A stretch of DNA of 64,000 nt from Rana temporaria (GCF_905171775.1 NC_053492.1:184605278-184669277); one strand, 5' to 3'; positions 11,788 to 22,512 are shown, counted from the first letter of the stretch. Numbers and translations: made by a program. The notes: generated from the letters alone by a model not told the origin.

Positions 11788-12402
11788 TGTCATGGATATG
11801 CAATAAAGTCTGGCAGCTTACCTGTCTCCATGTGTTCATTAGAGGCCTGACTCTGTTCTGGCTGCCTTTTTATCACCTCTCCTTCCTGTATGGCCCCACC
11901 CCAGGCCATCCCAGGAAGTCTATATTAACTGTTGCACTGCAAGTCTGCAGTGCTGTTCAACTTTGTTTGTTAGCTGTTCCTGTCAGCCGTGTGATACGTT
12001 AACCTTTCTGTGTACCGATTTGGCTCGTCCCTGACTACTCTTGTTTGCCTGTGACCCTGACCTTTTGGCCTGTCCCCTGGTTACCCTTGTCTGCCTGATG
12101 CCCCGACCTCGGCTTACCCATCACTATCCCTTGTGTTCTCAGTGGCTGCTTCCCCTCTCTCCCTACGCAGCGTGACCTGGGGGATCCCAGGGGTCGCGGC
12201 CTGGGTTCAGCTGCAGCGAAGGCCATCCTCACCACTAGAGGCTCTGGTAAACACCTGCTGGACCTTAGACTCCGCGCCCTGGGGAATCTTGGGTTCACAT
12301 TTCCTCTCCATCTGCAGCAGTCGGCTATTAGGTTTACTACTTTGCGGTGCACTCCTGTCTCCAACGGGGTGCATCTGTCACCTGGCCACAGGTGACCTGA
12401 CA
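11788..12402 (+). mobile_element. Solo LTR with 5-bp target duplication ACATA
   Basis: The 615-bp segment begins TGTCATGG and ends GACCTGACA, the TG..CA form of an LTR with a short inverted end. ACATA is present on both sides (11783-11787 and 12403-12407), and a 4-6 bp duplication is typical of LTR retrotransposons. The interior is pyrimidine-rich (TGACTACTCTTG, CTGACCTTTTGGCC, GACCTCGGCTTACC). No internal retroelement genes follow, so it is a solo LTR. Orientation is inferred from composition. It lies in a BDH1 intron. Confidence 0.75.
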
Positions 12403-12510
12403 ACATAAATGACACAAAAAAAAAAACACAGCAAGGAAGCTGATAATGCTTGTAAGTGGTGAAGGGCCGTACAAAAAAAAAATGTAATAAAAGTTATATT
12501 AAATGCATGC

Positions 12511-12931
12511 AGAAAAATCCGTAAGGTGAACTTACACAGGATCCCCTCCTCGCCCCCACGGTCCTGCTGACCTGGACTACGGCAATCTTTCGTTCTAACC
12601 CCCGGTATATCCGCGGCAGGAGTCCAGGGCTTAGAAATCCTCTGAGCTGAATGTCCAAAACACACCTCATCAGGGGGGACGTTTTCGGAGCATTCTAATT
12701 GGTCAGCGCCGTCACATGGGTGGTGCCAACCAATCAGCAGCTGCATAGCCCGTCCTATCAGCTATGAAGAAGATGCGTGGATGCAGAGGGGGATTTCTAA
12801 GCCCCAGACTCCTGGTGTGGATATACCGGGTGTTAGAACGGGAGATTGCCGCGGTCCAGGTCAGCGGGACCGGGGTAGAGTGGGGGAATGAGGAGGGGGT
12901 CCTGTGTAAGTTCACCTTACAGATTTTTCTG
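12511..12931. mobile_element. Large inverted-repeat element (about 130-bp arms)
   Basis: The left arm starts AGAAAAATCCGTAAGGTGAA and the right arm ends TTCACCTTACAGATTTTTCT. Arms continue inward through GGATCCCCTCCTC/GAGGAGGGGGTCC, GACCTGGACTACGG/CCGCGGTCCAGGTC and GGTATATCC/GGATATACC, around a loop near 12650-12780. No target duplication was identified. Confidence 0.7.
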
Positions 12932-13425
12932 TAAGGTGAATTTACACACTTTAAAGAGGAGATTCAGGCAGGTTACAATTTTTTTTTTTTTACGTGAAAA
13001 ACTGCATATTCTGTGGGTGGATCTGTTCGGAGTTCAGTGGGTGGATTTGCGATGTCAGTAGACTCTCCGCCCACCTCTAAACTCCCCTTGTCAACATGCA
13101 TTTTTTCCTGTGTATTTCTTACACTGAATTCTGCTATGATCACTAACATCCAGTCAAAATCCAGAAAAGTAACCACATGACTGTCTGAAGCTAATGCATG
13201 AGATACGTAAATAACCTGTCACTCACAGCAAGGGGGCGGAACGGACTAAGGTTTTTCTCTGCAAGTCCGTTTTATTTCACTTAACAATAAAAGTGGATTG
13301 CTCAGAGCTGGATTAACTCTGTGGCAAGACTGGGCACAGATGATAGGAAATCTTATACTGTACATTGTGACATCAAAATAAAAAAATTTGGGTTTAGATC
13401 CACTTTAAGTAGTTACAAAAACCTT
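12932..13425. other. BDH1 intron, unassigned
   Basis: Starts with another GTAAGGTGAATTTACAC motif from the neighbouring repeat. No gene was recognised. A TTTGGGTTTAGATCCACTTTAA segment near 13388 is a relic of a TTAA-type repeat end. Confidence 0.35.
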
Positions 13426-13699
13426 GAGGCCCCCGTACACATGACCGAGTTTCTCGGCAGAATTCAGCCAGAAACTCGATGGGAGCCGTATTCTGCCGAG
13501 GAAACCGGTCGTGTGTACACTTTTGGCCGAGGAAACCGACGAGGAACTCGTTGAGCCAAATAGAGAACATGTTCTCTATTTCCTCGTTAGTCAATGGGGA
13601 AACTTGGCTCGCCGAGATGCTCGGCGGCTTCACAAGGAACTCGACGAGCAAAACGATGTGTTTTGCCCGTCGAGTTTCTCGGACGTGTGTACGGGGCCT
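13426..13699. mobile_element. Palindromic CCCCGTACACA MITE, copy 2
   Basis: Near-identical in layout to 5584-5855: terminal GAGGCCCCCGTACACATGAC and GTGTGTACGGGGCCTT with the same two internal inverted segments. The two copies lie in different BDH1 introns in the same orientation. Confidence 0.75.
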
Positions 13700-14211
13700 T
13701 AAAGTTTAAAACCAATACATATTAGATGGGCTGCAAATGTAGACACAATCAGTTGACTTGGCTCCTTCTCATGGTCAAACATAAAAAAGTGAGATGATCA
13801 ACACCTAAATATGTTATACTTACCTTACGGTCCCTTCACTCCTTTTCTGGAGTCCGCTGGCACTCTCTGCTCCTCCTTCCTACAGGTGCCCCCACAGCAA
13901 ATCATCTGGTGACAGGCACACATGCAGACGCACTCTTTAGCTGAGCTGTGTGCGTCCATACACACACACACAGTGTGGCTTGGCCATGCCTCCAGCTCCC
14001 TCCTCACAGGATTTGACTGACAGCAGCAACTATCAGGGTCTCCTGTGAGACTAGGAATGCATTAAAGTAAAAAACAAAAACAATTAGACTTTAGGAGCAC
14101 TTTAAATCCCCACAATGTGTTTAGAAATTCTCCAATACTGTTGATAGGAAACAGATGCATCTTTTTTTAAATGATATACAAAAGTTTAAAAAGGATGATT
14201 TAACCTCCTAC

Positions 14212-14319
14212 CTTGAACAGGCAACCAGCAAATACTGAGAATCCTTCATCATGTAAATGCTTAGCTATTGAAAATCCAAATCCTGAGTCACATCCTGTGA
14301 CAAGCACAGCTTTATTGCC
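14212..14319 (-). CDS. BDH1: BDH1 coding exon with NAD-binding TGCDSGFG loop
   Basis: Encodes residues 24-59, beginning GNKAVLVTGCDSGFGFSIAK and ending GCLFK. TGCDSGFG (31-38) is the TGxxxGxG cofactor motif of classical SDRs, and the following helix (SIAKHLHDEGF) and strand (SVFAGCL) complete the first Rossmann unit. The acceptor tacag is at 14321-14320 and the donor AAG|GTAGG at 14211. Phase 0 at both ends matches the homologous exon of the plus-strand paralogue at 46486-46596, which has the same boundary after the Lys codon. Confidence 0.95.
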
Positions 14320-14403
14320 CTGTACAATACAAAAGTTTAGACTTATAGTATGAGCGAGTAACAATTACACATAGTACATATTTAGGTACCAAATATGACA
14401 TAC

Positions 14404-14473
14404 CCCATCTGTGTGACTTGCATAAGAGCGACGTGCAGCTAAGGTAGCAGCTGAAGACAGCCTCTGCAAAAGC
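14404..14473 (-). CDS. BDH1: BDH1 coding exon with mitochondrial-leader-like residues
   Basis: Encodes 23 residues, LLQRLSSAATLAARRSYAS then HTDG, ending in phase 0 before GNKAVLV. The arginine-, serine- and alanine-rich, acid-poor sequence and the RRSYAS stretch resemble the C-terminal part of the BDH1 matrix-targeting leader (mammalian ..GRRTYAS). The acceptor gatttag is at 14475-14474 and the donor GATGGG|GTATGT at 14403. The exon begins in phase 2, so at least one upstream coding exon with the start codon must exist. No in-frame ATG is available here and an in-frame stop precedes the acceptor. Confidence rests on splice phase and position more than on conservation. Confidence 0.8.
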
Positions 14474-14960
14474 CTAAATCAAAAAATGTTGTTAGAGTAA
14501 AGCTGGCCATACATTATACCATTTTGTTGTACAACTTTCCTTTAGATGTACCAAAACCATCTAATATGAGGTCCAATCTAAACACTTTCAATTTGTATGC
14601 AATCAAGCAGACCCTCGCACTGCATAGTTAAAGGTAAATGCAAAGAAAATGATATAATATATGGCCAGCCTAAGGCTAAAGCTCACAGTATAATATTGCC
14701 ATATACGCCACATTATTTTTATTTCTGTGTCTTTATAAATAAAATAAAAAATCATTTTAGAAATTAAAAATTCAGACAAGAATGCAGATAGATTGTTGTT
14801 ACCCAAAAGGTATATTTTTTTGTTTAATTCAAAAGGTATATTTCTCAGATATGATTTTGGTTAATGAGAGTTCTTTGACCATAAGTGAAAGCTTTAAAAC
14901 ACAAGAACAAAAATCTATTTGTAAATAGTAAGGAGGCCTAAATCATCTATCTATTGTACA

Positions 14961-14991
<31 letters not shown>

Positions 14992-15004
14992 CCCCACACA
15001 AAAT
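14474..15004. other. Start of long BDH1 5' intron
   Basis: AT-rich, mostly unique sequence. A segment TTGTACAACTTTCCTTTAGATGTACC near 14530 resembles the interior of the element at 29802-30388. No exon was recognised. Confidence 0.4.
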
Positions 15005-15005
15005 G

Positions 15006-15268
<263 letters not shown>

Positions 15269-15600
15269 TATTTACAGAAAATCAATGGGCTGTGCTAAAA
15301 CACCAAAGCTTATCCTTATTCAAAACCAACTGTATATTATCCCCTCTGTCAGAAAGCCAAGTCCTAGTGCCTATGCTTTATAACTCCAGGCTCTCTGCTC
15401 CTCTCCTCCCTGGCTGACATCAGCAGGGGAATCTCAGCCCCGCCCACTGGAGATATCAGATGGGGAGAGCCGAGAGCCTGGAGTCGTCTTATCGCAACAG
15501 GAACACATTTTTTATTTATTTATTTTTTCATAAAAAGTACAGGCACTAGGATGCAGCTTTTTATCTGACAGATTGGATGATATAAAGATGAAATAGTGGC

Positions 15601-16135
15601 TTAACCACTTAAGGACCGCCTCCTGCACATATACATCGGCAGAATGGCACGGCTGGGCACATCCACGTACAGGTACGTCCTGTACTAGTACCCAGCCGTG
15701 GTACTAAAATCGCTGATCGCCGCCATTAGTAGTAAAACAGTATAATTCCCCTATTTTGTAAACGCTATAAATTTTGCGCAAACCAACCGATAAACGCTTA
15801 TTGCGATTTTTTTTTACCAAAAATAGGTAGAAGAATACGTATCGGCCTAAACTGAGGACATTTTTTTTTTTTATATATATATATTTTTGGGGGATATTTA
15901 TTATAGCAAAAAGTAAAAAATATTGCATTTTTTTTAAAATTGTCGCTCTATTTTTGTTTATAGCGCAAAAAATAAAAACAGCAGAGGTGATCAAATACCA
16001 AAAAAAAGGTCGCCAATTTTGTTTGGGAGCCACATCGCACGACCGCGCAATTGTCAGTTAAAGCGGCGCAGTGCTGAATCACAAAAAGGGGCCTGGTCTT
16101 TTACCTGCATTTTGGTCCGGGTCTTAAGTGGTTAA
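15601..16135. mobile_element. piggyBac-like TTAA element with CCACTTAAGGACC termini
   Basis: TTAA (15601-15604 and 16132-16135) flanks CCACTTAAGGACCGCC and the inverse GGTCCGGGTCTTAAGTGG. The interior includes CAGCCGTGGTA near the left end and the TTTATAGCGCAAAAAATAAA motif, which recurs at 6990-7030. No transposase frame. Confidence 0.75.
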
Positions 16136-17242
16136 CAACCACTTTAACCCATCCTGTATAACAGGTTCATACGAAAGACATTACACACCCACACTGATAC
16201 ATCTCTAACTGAGATACTGTATTCCGAATTACAATATTTTACAACTGTTTATGGAGATTTCACAAACTCATAAGGCAACATTGTGTAATAATTCTACACA
16301 TAACAGTATAATTCTATTCTCTAAACTGAAAAAGGCAATAGACCAAGCGGAAATCTCCCAGAGAATGTCAGACAGCGAGATATCTGCCATTTTATGGATG
16401 GTGAGAGGTTAAAAAAAAAAAAATATGCTGGGCATGAAATTCAGGGCGTAGACAACAGCGCAGGCACACTGAGCGTGCCGTTAGTGAGGGCGATCGTGCC
16501 ATTACTGACGGCTCCCACGCGTGGCTCCGGCCAATCACAGCGCCTGAGCCATGCTACCCAGAAGTAACTAGGGTATTAATGGCGGCAGCGTTGAGGAACG
16601 AGAGTCGCTTTGACCTCAGGTAAGCAATTCATAATGAGCTAGTATGCTATGCATACTAGCTCATTATGCCTTTCTCTTGCAGGTTTTTTTTTTTAAAGAA
16701 ATACTTTAGAGGGTTTACTTCCTCTTTAAGGGTACAACCTTGCAAAGTCTGTTTGTCCACACGAAAAACACAAGTGTTCCATGCTGGCAGTCTCATTCAG
16801 GTCTGCACAGACACAAGTGACATTACTGCTTTTTTGAATCCCCTGAAAAGGTTTTGGGATTGTAGTCCATTCTGTTTGCCCTATTCTAGCGTTAAACCCC
16901 CTTTTACACAAGAAAAAAAAAAAAAGTTTTGGCTTTAGATTATATTAAAATGTTCCCCCCACATGGTGAAAAAGCACAGACTGATGAATTTCATGGTTGA
17001 TATAAATAAAATGTCAAAAGAACTATTTGCTTGGTTATCCATTATCTGTTCCTTGGCTGCTGCAGTACTGAGGGTTGCCAAGTAGAGTGGACTTGATACA
17101 TTTTGTTTTACCATAGACAAGGAATAAGAGCGATGTCAGATTGGGATTTTTAAACATTGTATTTTTCTTCATTTAAAGTCATTGAAATATTTTCCCCATG
17201 CTGTATTGAGTAAACCAACAGGCCGAGATTGGTTTTCTATAG
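16136..17242. other. BDH1 5' intron with a small perfect cruciform
   Basis: A 39-bp palindrome at 16630-16668 has 18-bp perfect arms (CATAATGAGCTAGTATGC and its inverse) around a TAT loop. It sits in a segment (16440-16740) that looks like a dispersed GC-rich repeat ending in CCTCTTTAAGGG. No gene was recognised in the rest. Confidence 0.5.
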
Positions 17243-17573
17243 CAGGGGTCTCCAAACATTCTAAACAAAGGGCCGGTTTATTGTCCTTCAGACTCTAGGA
17301 TGGCCGGACTTTGGCCAGTGGGAGTGGAAATTTTCCTGGCATCATTGTTAGTAAACATCTGGTATTAGGGGAGAGGAATAGTGCCCCATTGCTGGTATCA
17401 TAGGAAGGAATAGTGCTCTATTTGTTGTGTCAGTGGGAGAAATGGTGCTTCATTGTCGGTGTCAGATGGCAGAATAGTGTCTCGTATCAGTGGGAAGGAT
17501 AGTGCCCCAAGGGCCGGATAAAAGCAAGCAAAGGGCCGCATCCGGCCCTCGGGACGCAGTTTGGAGACCACTG
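17243..17573. mobile_element. hAT non-autonomous element with TTCTATAG duplication
   Basis: Starts CAGGGGTCTCCAAACATTC and ends GTTTGGAGACCACTG, inverted termini. Exact 8-bp duplication TTCTATAG at 17235-17242 and 17574-17581 is the hAT signature. The interior has a few degenerate units of the form GGAATAGTGCCCCATTG, the seed of the large 32-bp array in the related element at 32645. Confidence 0.9.
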
Positions 17574-17670
17574 TTCTATAGGATTCACCAAATAAAGCTG
17601 GGGTGTAGAGCAACCACTTCAGATAACAATGCAGGTAGTAGTTATTAATGTAGACTGCTTTGCTCCATAC

Positions 17671-17697
17671 CTGTCGATGAGGAAGAGCAATTCCAAC
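17671..17697 (-). other. Candidate 27-base BDH1 upstream exon
   Basis: On the minus strand ATCATAG precedes and CAG|GTATGG follows a 27-base segment. It enters in phase 2 and leaves in phase 2, exactly the phase needed by the exon at 14473. It would add LELLFLID and complete the Arg before LLQRL. It contains no ATG, so it cannot be the first coding exon unless the ATG is split at the junction. The surroundings are non-repetitive. This is a weak prediction from splice signals and phase alone. Confidence 0.2.
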
Positions 17698-17865
17698 CTA
17701 TGATAATATGACAAATTTTACAGTGGTATTAAACCTACTTTTTTTTTTAATTACTGACAGGTAGGGTTTATAAATAAGAAAAGGGATGGTCAGCACTCAG
17801 GATGCTTTAAAATTCCAGACCCCCTCAATTGAAATTACGTTTTTTTTTTTAGATAGATAGATATA

Positions 17866-19472
17866 CAGTGAGGAAAATAAGTATTTGAACACCCTGCTAT
17901 TTTGCAAGTTCTCCCACTTGGAAATCATGGAGGGGTCTGAAATTGTCATCGTAGGTGCATGTCCACTGTGAGAGACATAATCAAAAAAAAATATTCCAGA
18001 AATCACAATTTATGATTTTTTAACTATTTGTATGATACAGCTGCAAATAAGTATTTGAACACCTGTCTATCAGCTAGAATTCTGACCCTCAAAGACCTGT
18101 TAGTCTGCCTTTAAAATGTCCACCTCCACTCCATTTATTATCCTAAATTAGATGCACCTGTTTGAGGTCATTAGCTGCATAAAGACACCTGTCCACCCCA
18201 TACAATCAGTAAGAATCCAACTACTAACATGGCCAAGACCAAAGAGCTGTCCAAAGACACTAGAGACAAAATTGTACACCTCCACAAGGCTGGAAAGGGC
18301 TACGGGGAAATTGCCAAGCAGCTTGGTGAAAAAAGGTCCACTGTTGGAGCAATCATTAGAAAATGGAAGAAGCTAAACATGACTGTGAATCTCCCTCGGA
18401 CTGGGGCTCCATGCAAAATCTCACCTCGTGGGGTCTCAATGATCCTAAGAAAGGTGAGAAATCAGCCCAGGACTACACGGGAGGAGCTGGTCAATGACCT
18501 GAAAAGAGCTGGGACCACCGTTTCCAAGGTTACTGTTGGTAATACACTAAGACGTCATGGTTTGAAATCATGCATGTCACGGAAGGTTCCCCTGCTTAAA
18601 CCAGCACATGTCAAGGCCCGTCTTAAGTTTGCCAATGACCATTTGGATGATCCAGAGGAGTCATGGGAGAAAGTCATGTGGTCAGATGAGACCAAAATAG
18701 AACTTTTTGGTCATAATTCCACTAACCGTGTTTGGAGGAAAAAGAATGATGAGTACCATCCCAAGAACACCACCACCCCTACTGTGAAGCATGGGGGTGG
18801 TAGCATCATGCTTTGGGGGTGTTTTTCTGCACATGGGACAGGGCGACTGCACTGTATTAAGGAGAGGATGACCGGGGCCATGTATTGCGAGATTTTGGGC
18901 AACAACCTCCTTCCCTCAGTTAGAGCTTTGAAGATGGGTCGAGGCTGGGTCTTCCAACATGACAATGACCCGAAGCACACAGCCAGGATAACCAAGGGGT
19001 GGCTCTGTAAGAAGCATATCAAGGTTCTGGCGTGGCCTAGCCAGTCTCCAGACCTAAACCCAATAGAGAATCTTTGAAAGGAAAGCTCAAACTCCGTGTT
19101 TCTCAGCGACAGCCCAGAAACCTGACTGATCTAGAGAAGATCTGTGTGGAGGAGTGGGCCAAAATCCCTCCTCCAGTGTGTGCAAACCTGGTGAAAAACT
19201 ACAAGAAACGTTTGACCTCTGTAATTGCAAACAAAGGCTACTGTACCAAATATTAACATTGATTTTCTCAGGTGTTCAAATACTTATTTGCAGCTGTATC
19301 ATACAAATAAATAGTTAAAAAAATCATACATTGTGATTTCTGGATTTTTTTTTTTGATTATGTCTCTCACAGTGGACATGCACCTACGATGACAATTTCA
19401 GACCCCTCCATGATTTCCAAGTGGGAGAACTTGCAAAATAGCAGGGTGTTCAAATACTTATTTTCATCACTG
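17866..19472 (+). mobile_element. Tc1-family transposon, nearly full length
   Basis: A TA dinucleotide flanks each end (17864-17865 and 19473-19474). Terminal inverted repeats of about 200 bp (17866-18065 and 19269-19472) begin CAGTGAGGAAAATAAGTA on the left. Each carries inner and outer copies of AATAAGTATTTGAACACC, the IR/DR arrangement typical of Tc1-type transposons. The transposase lies between them. The right end abuts a (CA)n microsatellite. Confidence 0.92.
18229..19256 (+). pseudogene. Tc1-type DDE transposase, broken at the catalytic Glu region
   Basis: The frame opens at ATG 18229 (MAKTKELSKDTRDKIV). It has an N-terminal paired-like helix-turn-helix DNA-binding region (about residues 1-110), then the DDE domain with WSDETKIELFG (first Asp), HDNDPKHTA (second Asp) and SPDLNPIENL (Glu). 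Directly after IENL a TGA (19075-19077) replaces the Trp codon found in intact relatives such as the fragment at 26012, which reads IENLWRELK. A 2-base insertion a few codons later shifts the rest (KLKLRVSQRQPRNL to KGYCTKY, stop at 19254-19256) into another frame. Total length, about 340 residues, is normal for the family. The protein would lose its last 60 residues, so this copy is presumably inactive. Confidence 0.92.

Positions 19473-19474
<2 letters not shown>

Positions 19475-19527
<53 letters not shown>
19475..19527. repeat. (CA)n microsatellite at Tc1 right flank
   Basis: About 26 CA units directly follow the TA target site of the Tc1 element. The left flank is an AGAT/GATA run, so the insertion site was probably within simple sequence. 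Confidence 0.9.
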
Positions 19528-19529
<2 letters not shown>

Positions 19530-19728
19530 TTTAAGGGTTACTTATTTAGTTTTTTTGTTTTATCAGCCATGACTAAGGACCAACGTCCAAAACATGTAGG
19601 CCGTTTATACAGAATTGTACATGTTTACTTAAAGAATTACTATTTTTTGGATGTCATCCTGAGTGCCGACTATCCCCTTCCTTATTCTGGTACATTGGAA
19701 GTGTCGGCAGCCTCAAGGTCTGGCCACT

Positions 19729-20491
19729 GGGGCCTAGAATTACGTAGGGCGGCTTTACGTTGTGCGGGCGTAGCGTATCTTATTTACGCTACGCCGCCGC
19801 TACTTAGAGAGGCAAGTGCTGTATTCACAAAGCACTTGCGTCCTAAGTTACGCGTAGCGTAAATCGGCCGGCGTAAGCGCGCGTAGTTCAAAGTAGGCAG
19901 GTCGTGGGCGTGTTGTATTTAAATTAAGCGTGACCCCATGTGGATGCATGGCCGAACGAACGGCGCATGTGCGCGCATGCTCAGTATCACGTCGTATTTA
20001 TGCCCAAAGATACCGGCTCAATTCCTGTGACGTGAAAGTAACCTACGCACAGCCCCATTCACGTACGACTTACGTAAACAACGTAAAAATATACGCTTGT
20101 TCCGACGTCCATACCTTGCATGGGCTGCGCCACCTAGAGACCTGCTTTATCTTTACGCCGGCGTATGTCTTATGTAAACGGCGTAACTAATTGCGACGGG
20201 CGTACGTACGTACGTACGTACGTACGTACGTACGTACGTACGTACGTGAATCGGCATATCTTGCTCATTTGCATATTCAACGCGGAAAACAATGGAAGCA
20301 CCACCTAGCGGCCAGCGTAAATATGCACCCTAAGATACGACGGAGTAGGAGACTTACGCCGCTCGTATCTTAGCCAAATTTAAGCGTATCTGGTTTCCAG
20401 AATACGCTTAAATATACAACGGCGCAGATTCGGACTTACGACGGCGTATCTACGGATACGCCAACGTAAGTCTCTGAGAATCTGGCCCTGG
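19729..20491. mobile_element. Palindromic MITE of the GGGCCAGATTC family containing (ACGT)n
   Basis: Right end TGAGAATCTGGCCC matches the termini of 22513-23122. The left end GGGGCCTAGAATTACGTAGG is diverged. The interior has TACGTAAACGACGT-like motifs. A tetranucleotide (CGTA)n tract of about 12 units, itself self-complementary, occupies 20201-20247. Confidence 0.6.
20201..20247. repeat. (CGTA)n tetranucleotide repeat
   Basis: Nearly twelve uninterrupted CGTA units. The unit is its own reverse complement in the ACGT register, so each strand can fold on itself, and each unit carries a CpG. It lies inside the MITE at 19729-20491. Confidence 0.95.
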
Positions 20492-21190
20492 AGCTGTTAT
20501 GTGGGAAGGTTGCAGCGCCTATACACCCGTTTTCCCTTGAAGGCATATAAATGCTTCCCCTACCTGTCAGCTTTAATGTGCACTGAACTACGCGTACATA
20601 GCTCAGTGTGCATTGCCAGGACCCCAACTATGCCACAATACTGTGACTCTGTGCGCATGCGTGAGAGTGACATCATCGTGGCACAGCCATTCAGAGACAG
20701 AACCCAGAAGAAAGACTGGGTGAAAATGGAAGCGCCAGGGTGTGATTAAAAAACAATTCACACAAAGTTTATTAGGGCTTTAAGCTCCAGTGTGTTAATT
20801 TACCTTTACCAAAAAAACAGCCTTTGCAAGTAAGGGGTGTCTGTAAATAATAAAAAAATAAAAACGGTGTGGCTTTGGCCAAAGTTAAATAATACACTTG
20901 CCATAGGTGTGCATCTGTGATGCTGGAGGTAAGCAGTGAGGGTTGGGAGTGTCTTAGAAACATCCTAGCAATAAGGATGATGCCATCTCTGGGAATTTTT
21001 TGGCTATACTTGGGGAGGTAGATAGCGTGCACCTTTAACAGGGCAAAACTGCACGTTTTTTTTTCTACAGGTGCACCTTACCTGCTTAGGCAATGTGAAC
21101 TGTCCCTTTAAAGAAATAATCAAAAAAGTGTTGTCTAATAATGTCCATTTAACAATTCCCTTATACAGAACCTACCCCATTCATTTACAA
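20492..21190. other. BDH1 5' intron, unassigned
   Basis: No exon or element ends were recognised. The sequence around 20500-20740 is GC-richer with CAGTGTGCATTGCC and could be a repeat relic. Confidence 0.35.
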
Positions 21191-21194
21191 GAGC

Positions 21195-21648
21195 TTAAAG
21201 GAGTTGTAAAGGTAAAAGTTTTTTTACCTTAATGCATCCCGTTTTACTTACCTCACCGTTCGAAAGTCCCGGGCGCGTGCTTGTCGTCCTGCTCGGTTCC
21301 CAGCCTGGCCGTTGATTGGCTAGGCTGGGCGGATTGATAGCAGCGCAGCCATTGGCTGGCGCTGCTGTCAATCACAGCGGATGACGCGGCGCGCCGGGGC
21401 CGAGTGATACAGTCGGCGGCTATGGCCGCTGCTGTATCACGGGAGCGCGCTCGCAAAAGCTTTCCACCATGCGAGGGAGCTCGCATGAACGTGGAAAGCT
21501 TTTGCGAGGAGGAGCCGAGACAGCCGCCGAGGGACCCCAGAAGACACGGATCCGGGTCACTCTGTGCAAAACGATCTGCACAGTGGAGGTAAGTAGAACA
21601 TGTATGTTATTTAAAAAAAAAAAAATTGTACCTTTAGTGTTCCTTTAA
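21195..21648. mobile_element. TTAA-flanked AGGAGTTGTAAAGG element
   Basis: TTAA at 21195-21198 and 21645-21648 flank AGGAGTTGTAAAGGTAAAAG and the inverse ending TTGTACCTTTAGTGTTCCT. A GC-rich hairpin at 21447-21512 pairs CGCTCGCAAAAGCTTTCCAC with GTGGAAAGCTTTTGCGAG. Relatives: 30724-31017, 50666-51089. Confidence 0.7.
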
Positions 21649-21697
21649 GCCCACGTCGTAACAAATTACATCAACAGGTTGGCAACTCTTTTGTGGC

Positions 21698-21991
21698 CAG
21701 GGGCGGACTGACCATTGAGTCACTCGGGCACTGCCCGAGGGCCCCATGTCACTAGGGGGCCCCATCCGGGTTGCCAGGCTCAGTAAAACCAGTGACAGTA
21801 TGTAAAAATCTGTGTTTTTTTTTACATCTGTCCCTGATATGTCCGAAACCGACATGCTTTTGATGTGAAAATACCAAGATTTTAGCTGCCCCACCTCTGC
21901 ACTGCCTCCTGGCGTGGTGGCCATCTGTAAGCCCAGGGGCCCCATAATCTTCTATTGCCCGGGGGCCCCATGAGTTGTCAGTCCGCCCCTG
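21698..21991. mobile_element. hAT element, CAGGGGCGGACTG family, copy 1
   Basis: Termini CAGGGGCGGACTGACCA and TGTCAGTCCGCCCCTG are inverted. Exact 8-bp duplication TTTGTGGC lies at 21690-21697 and 21992-21999. The interior has several GGGGCCCC blocks. Length 294 bp, no coding capacity. Another copy in opposite orientation lies at 56041-56331. Confidence 0.92.
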
Positions 21992-22154
21992 TTTGTGGCC
22001 CATTCCCTCTATTGTGTTGCTTTAATATGCATGTTACCACAACATGCAGCAATGTGTGGGTAAGATGCCTCAAGTCTGAACGGTACCCCCAATGCACCTT
22101 GATGGCATACATGTTTTGCCGTACAGCACAATGTGTGGTACTGCACTAATGCCA

Positions 22155-22310
22155 CAAATGGTACATGCACTATGGCCTCCAAAGGCTTAACTTATGCTGT
22201 TCCAATGCCATCATCCACCCACGTGGATCTGTGATAGCCCGATCCATGTGGGTGGATGTTGGCATTGGAGCAGCATAATGTAAGCCTTTGGAGGCCATAG
22301 TTGAAGCTCT
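22155..22310. repeat. Inverted repeat
   Basis: Arms GGCCTCCAAAGGCTTAACTT and its near inverse ATGTAAGCCTTTGGAGGCC enclose a second nested pair (CATCCACCCACGTGGATC / GATCCATGTGGGTGGATG). It is a probable MITE core with no defined ends. Confidence 0.6.
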
Positions 22311-22512
22311 GTTCCGGTGTAGTAGATACAAACACACCTCACAGATGGTAAGCCATTACCCACTTAAACGCTGTGGATCCCTATAGCTGCAAGGGATCTG
22401 CCACCCATGTGTAACTGTTATCTACTTTGTTGTTTCACCTGGTCCTTTTGCGTCTCCTGTGATGCCACTGAACTCCATAAGTTGGTTGGATGTGGTGAAG
22501 ACTGGAAATTAG

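Noticed and set aside
12035..12408. Overlapping frames of 91-126 codons on both strands
   Set aside because: They coincide with the solo LTR at 11788-12402. GC-rich composition, not a gene.
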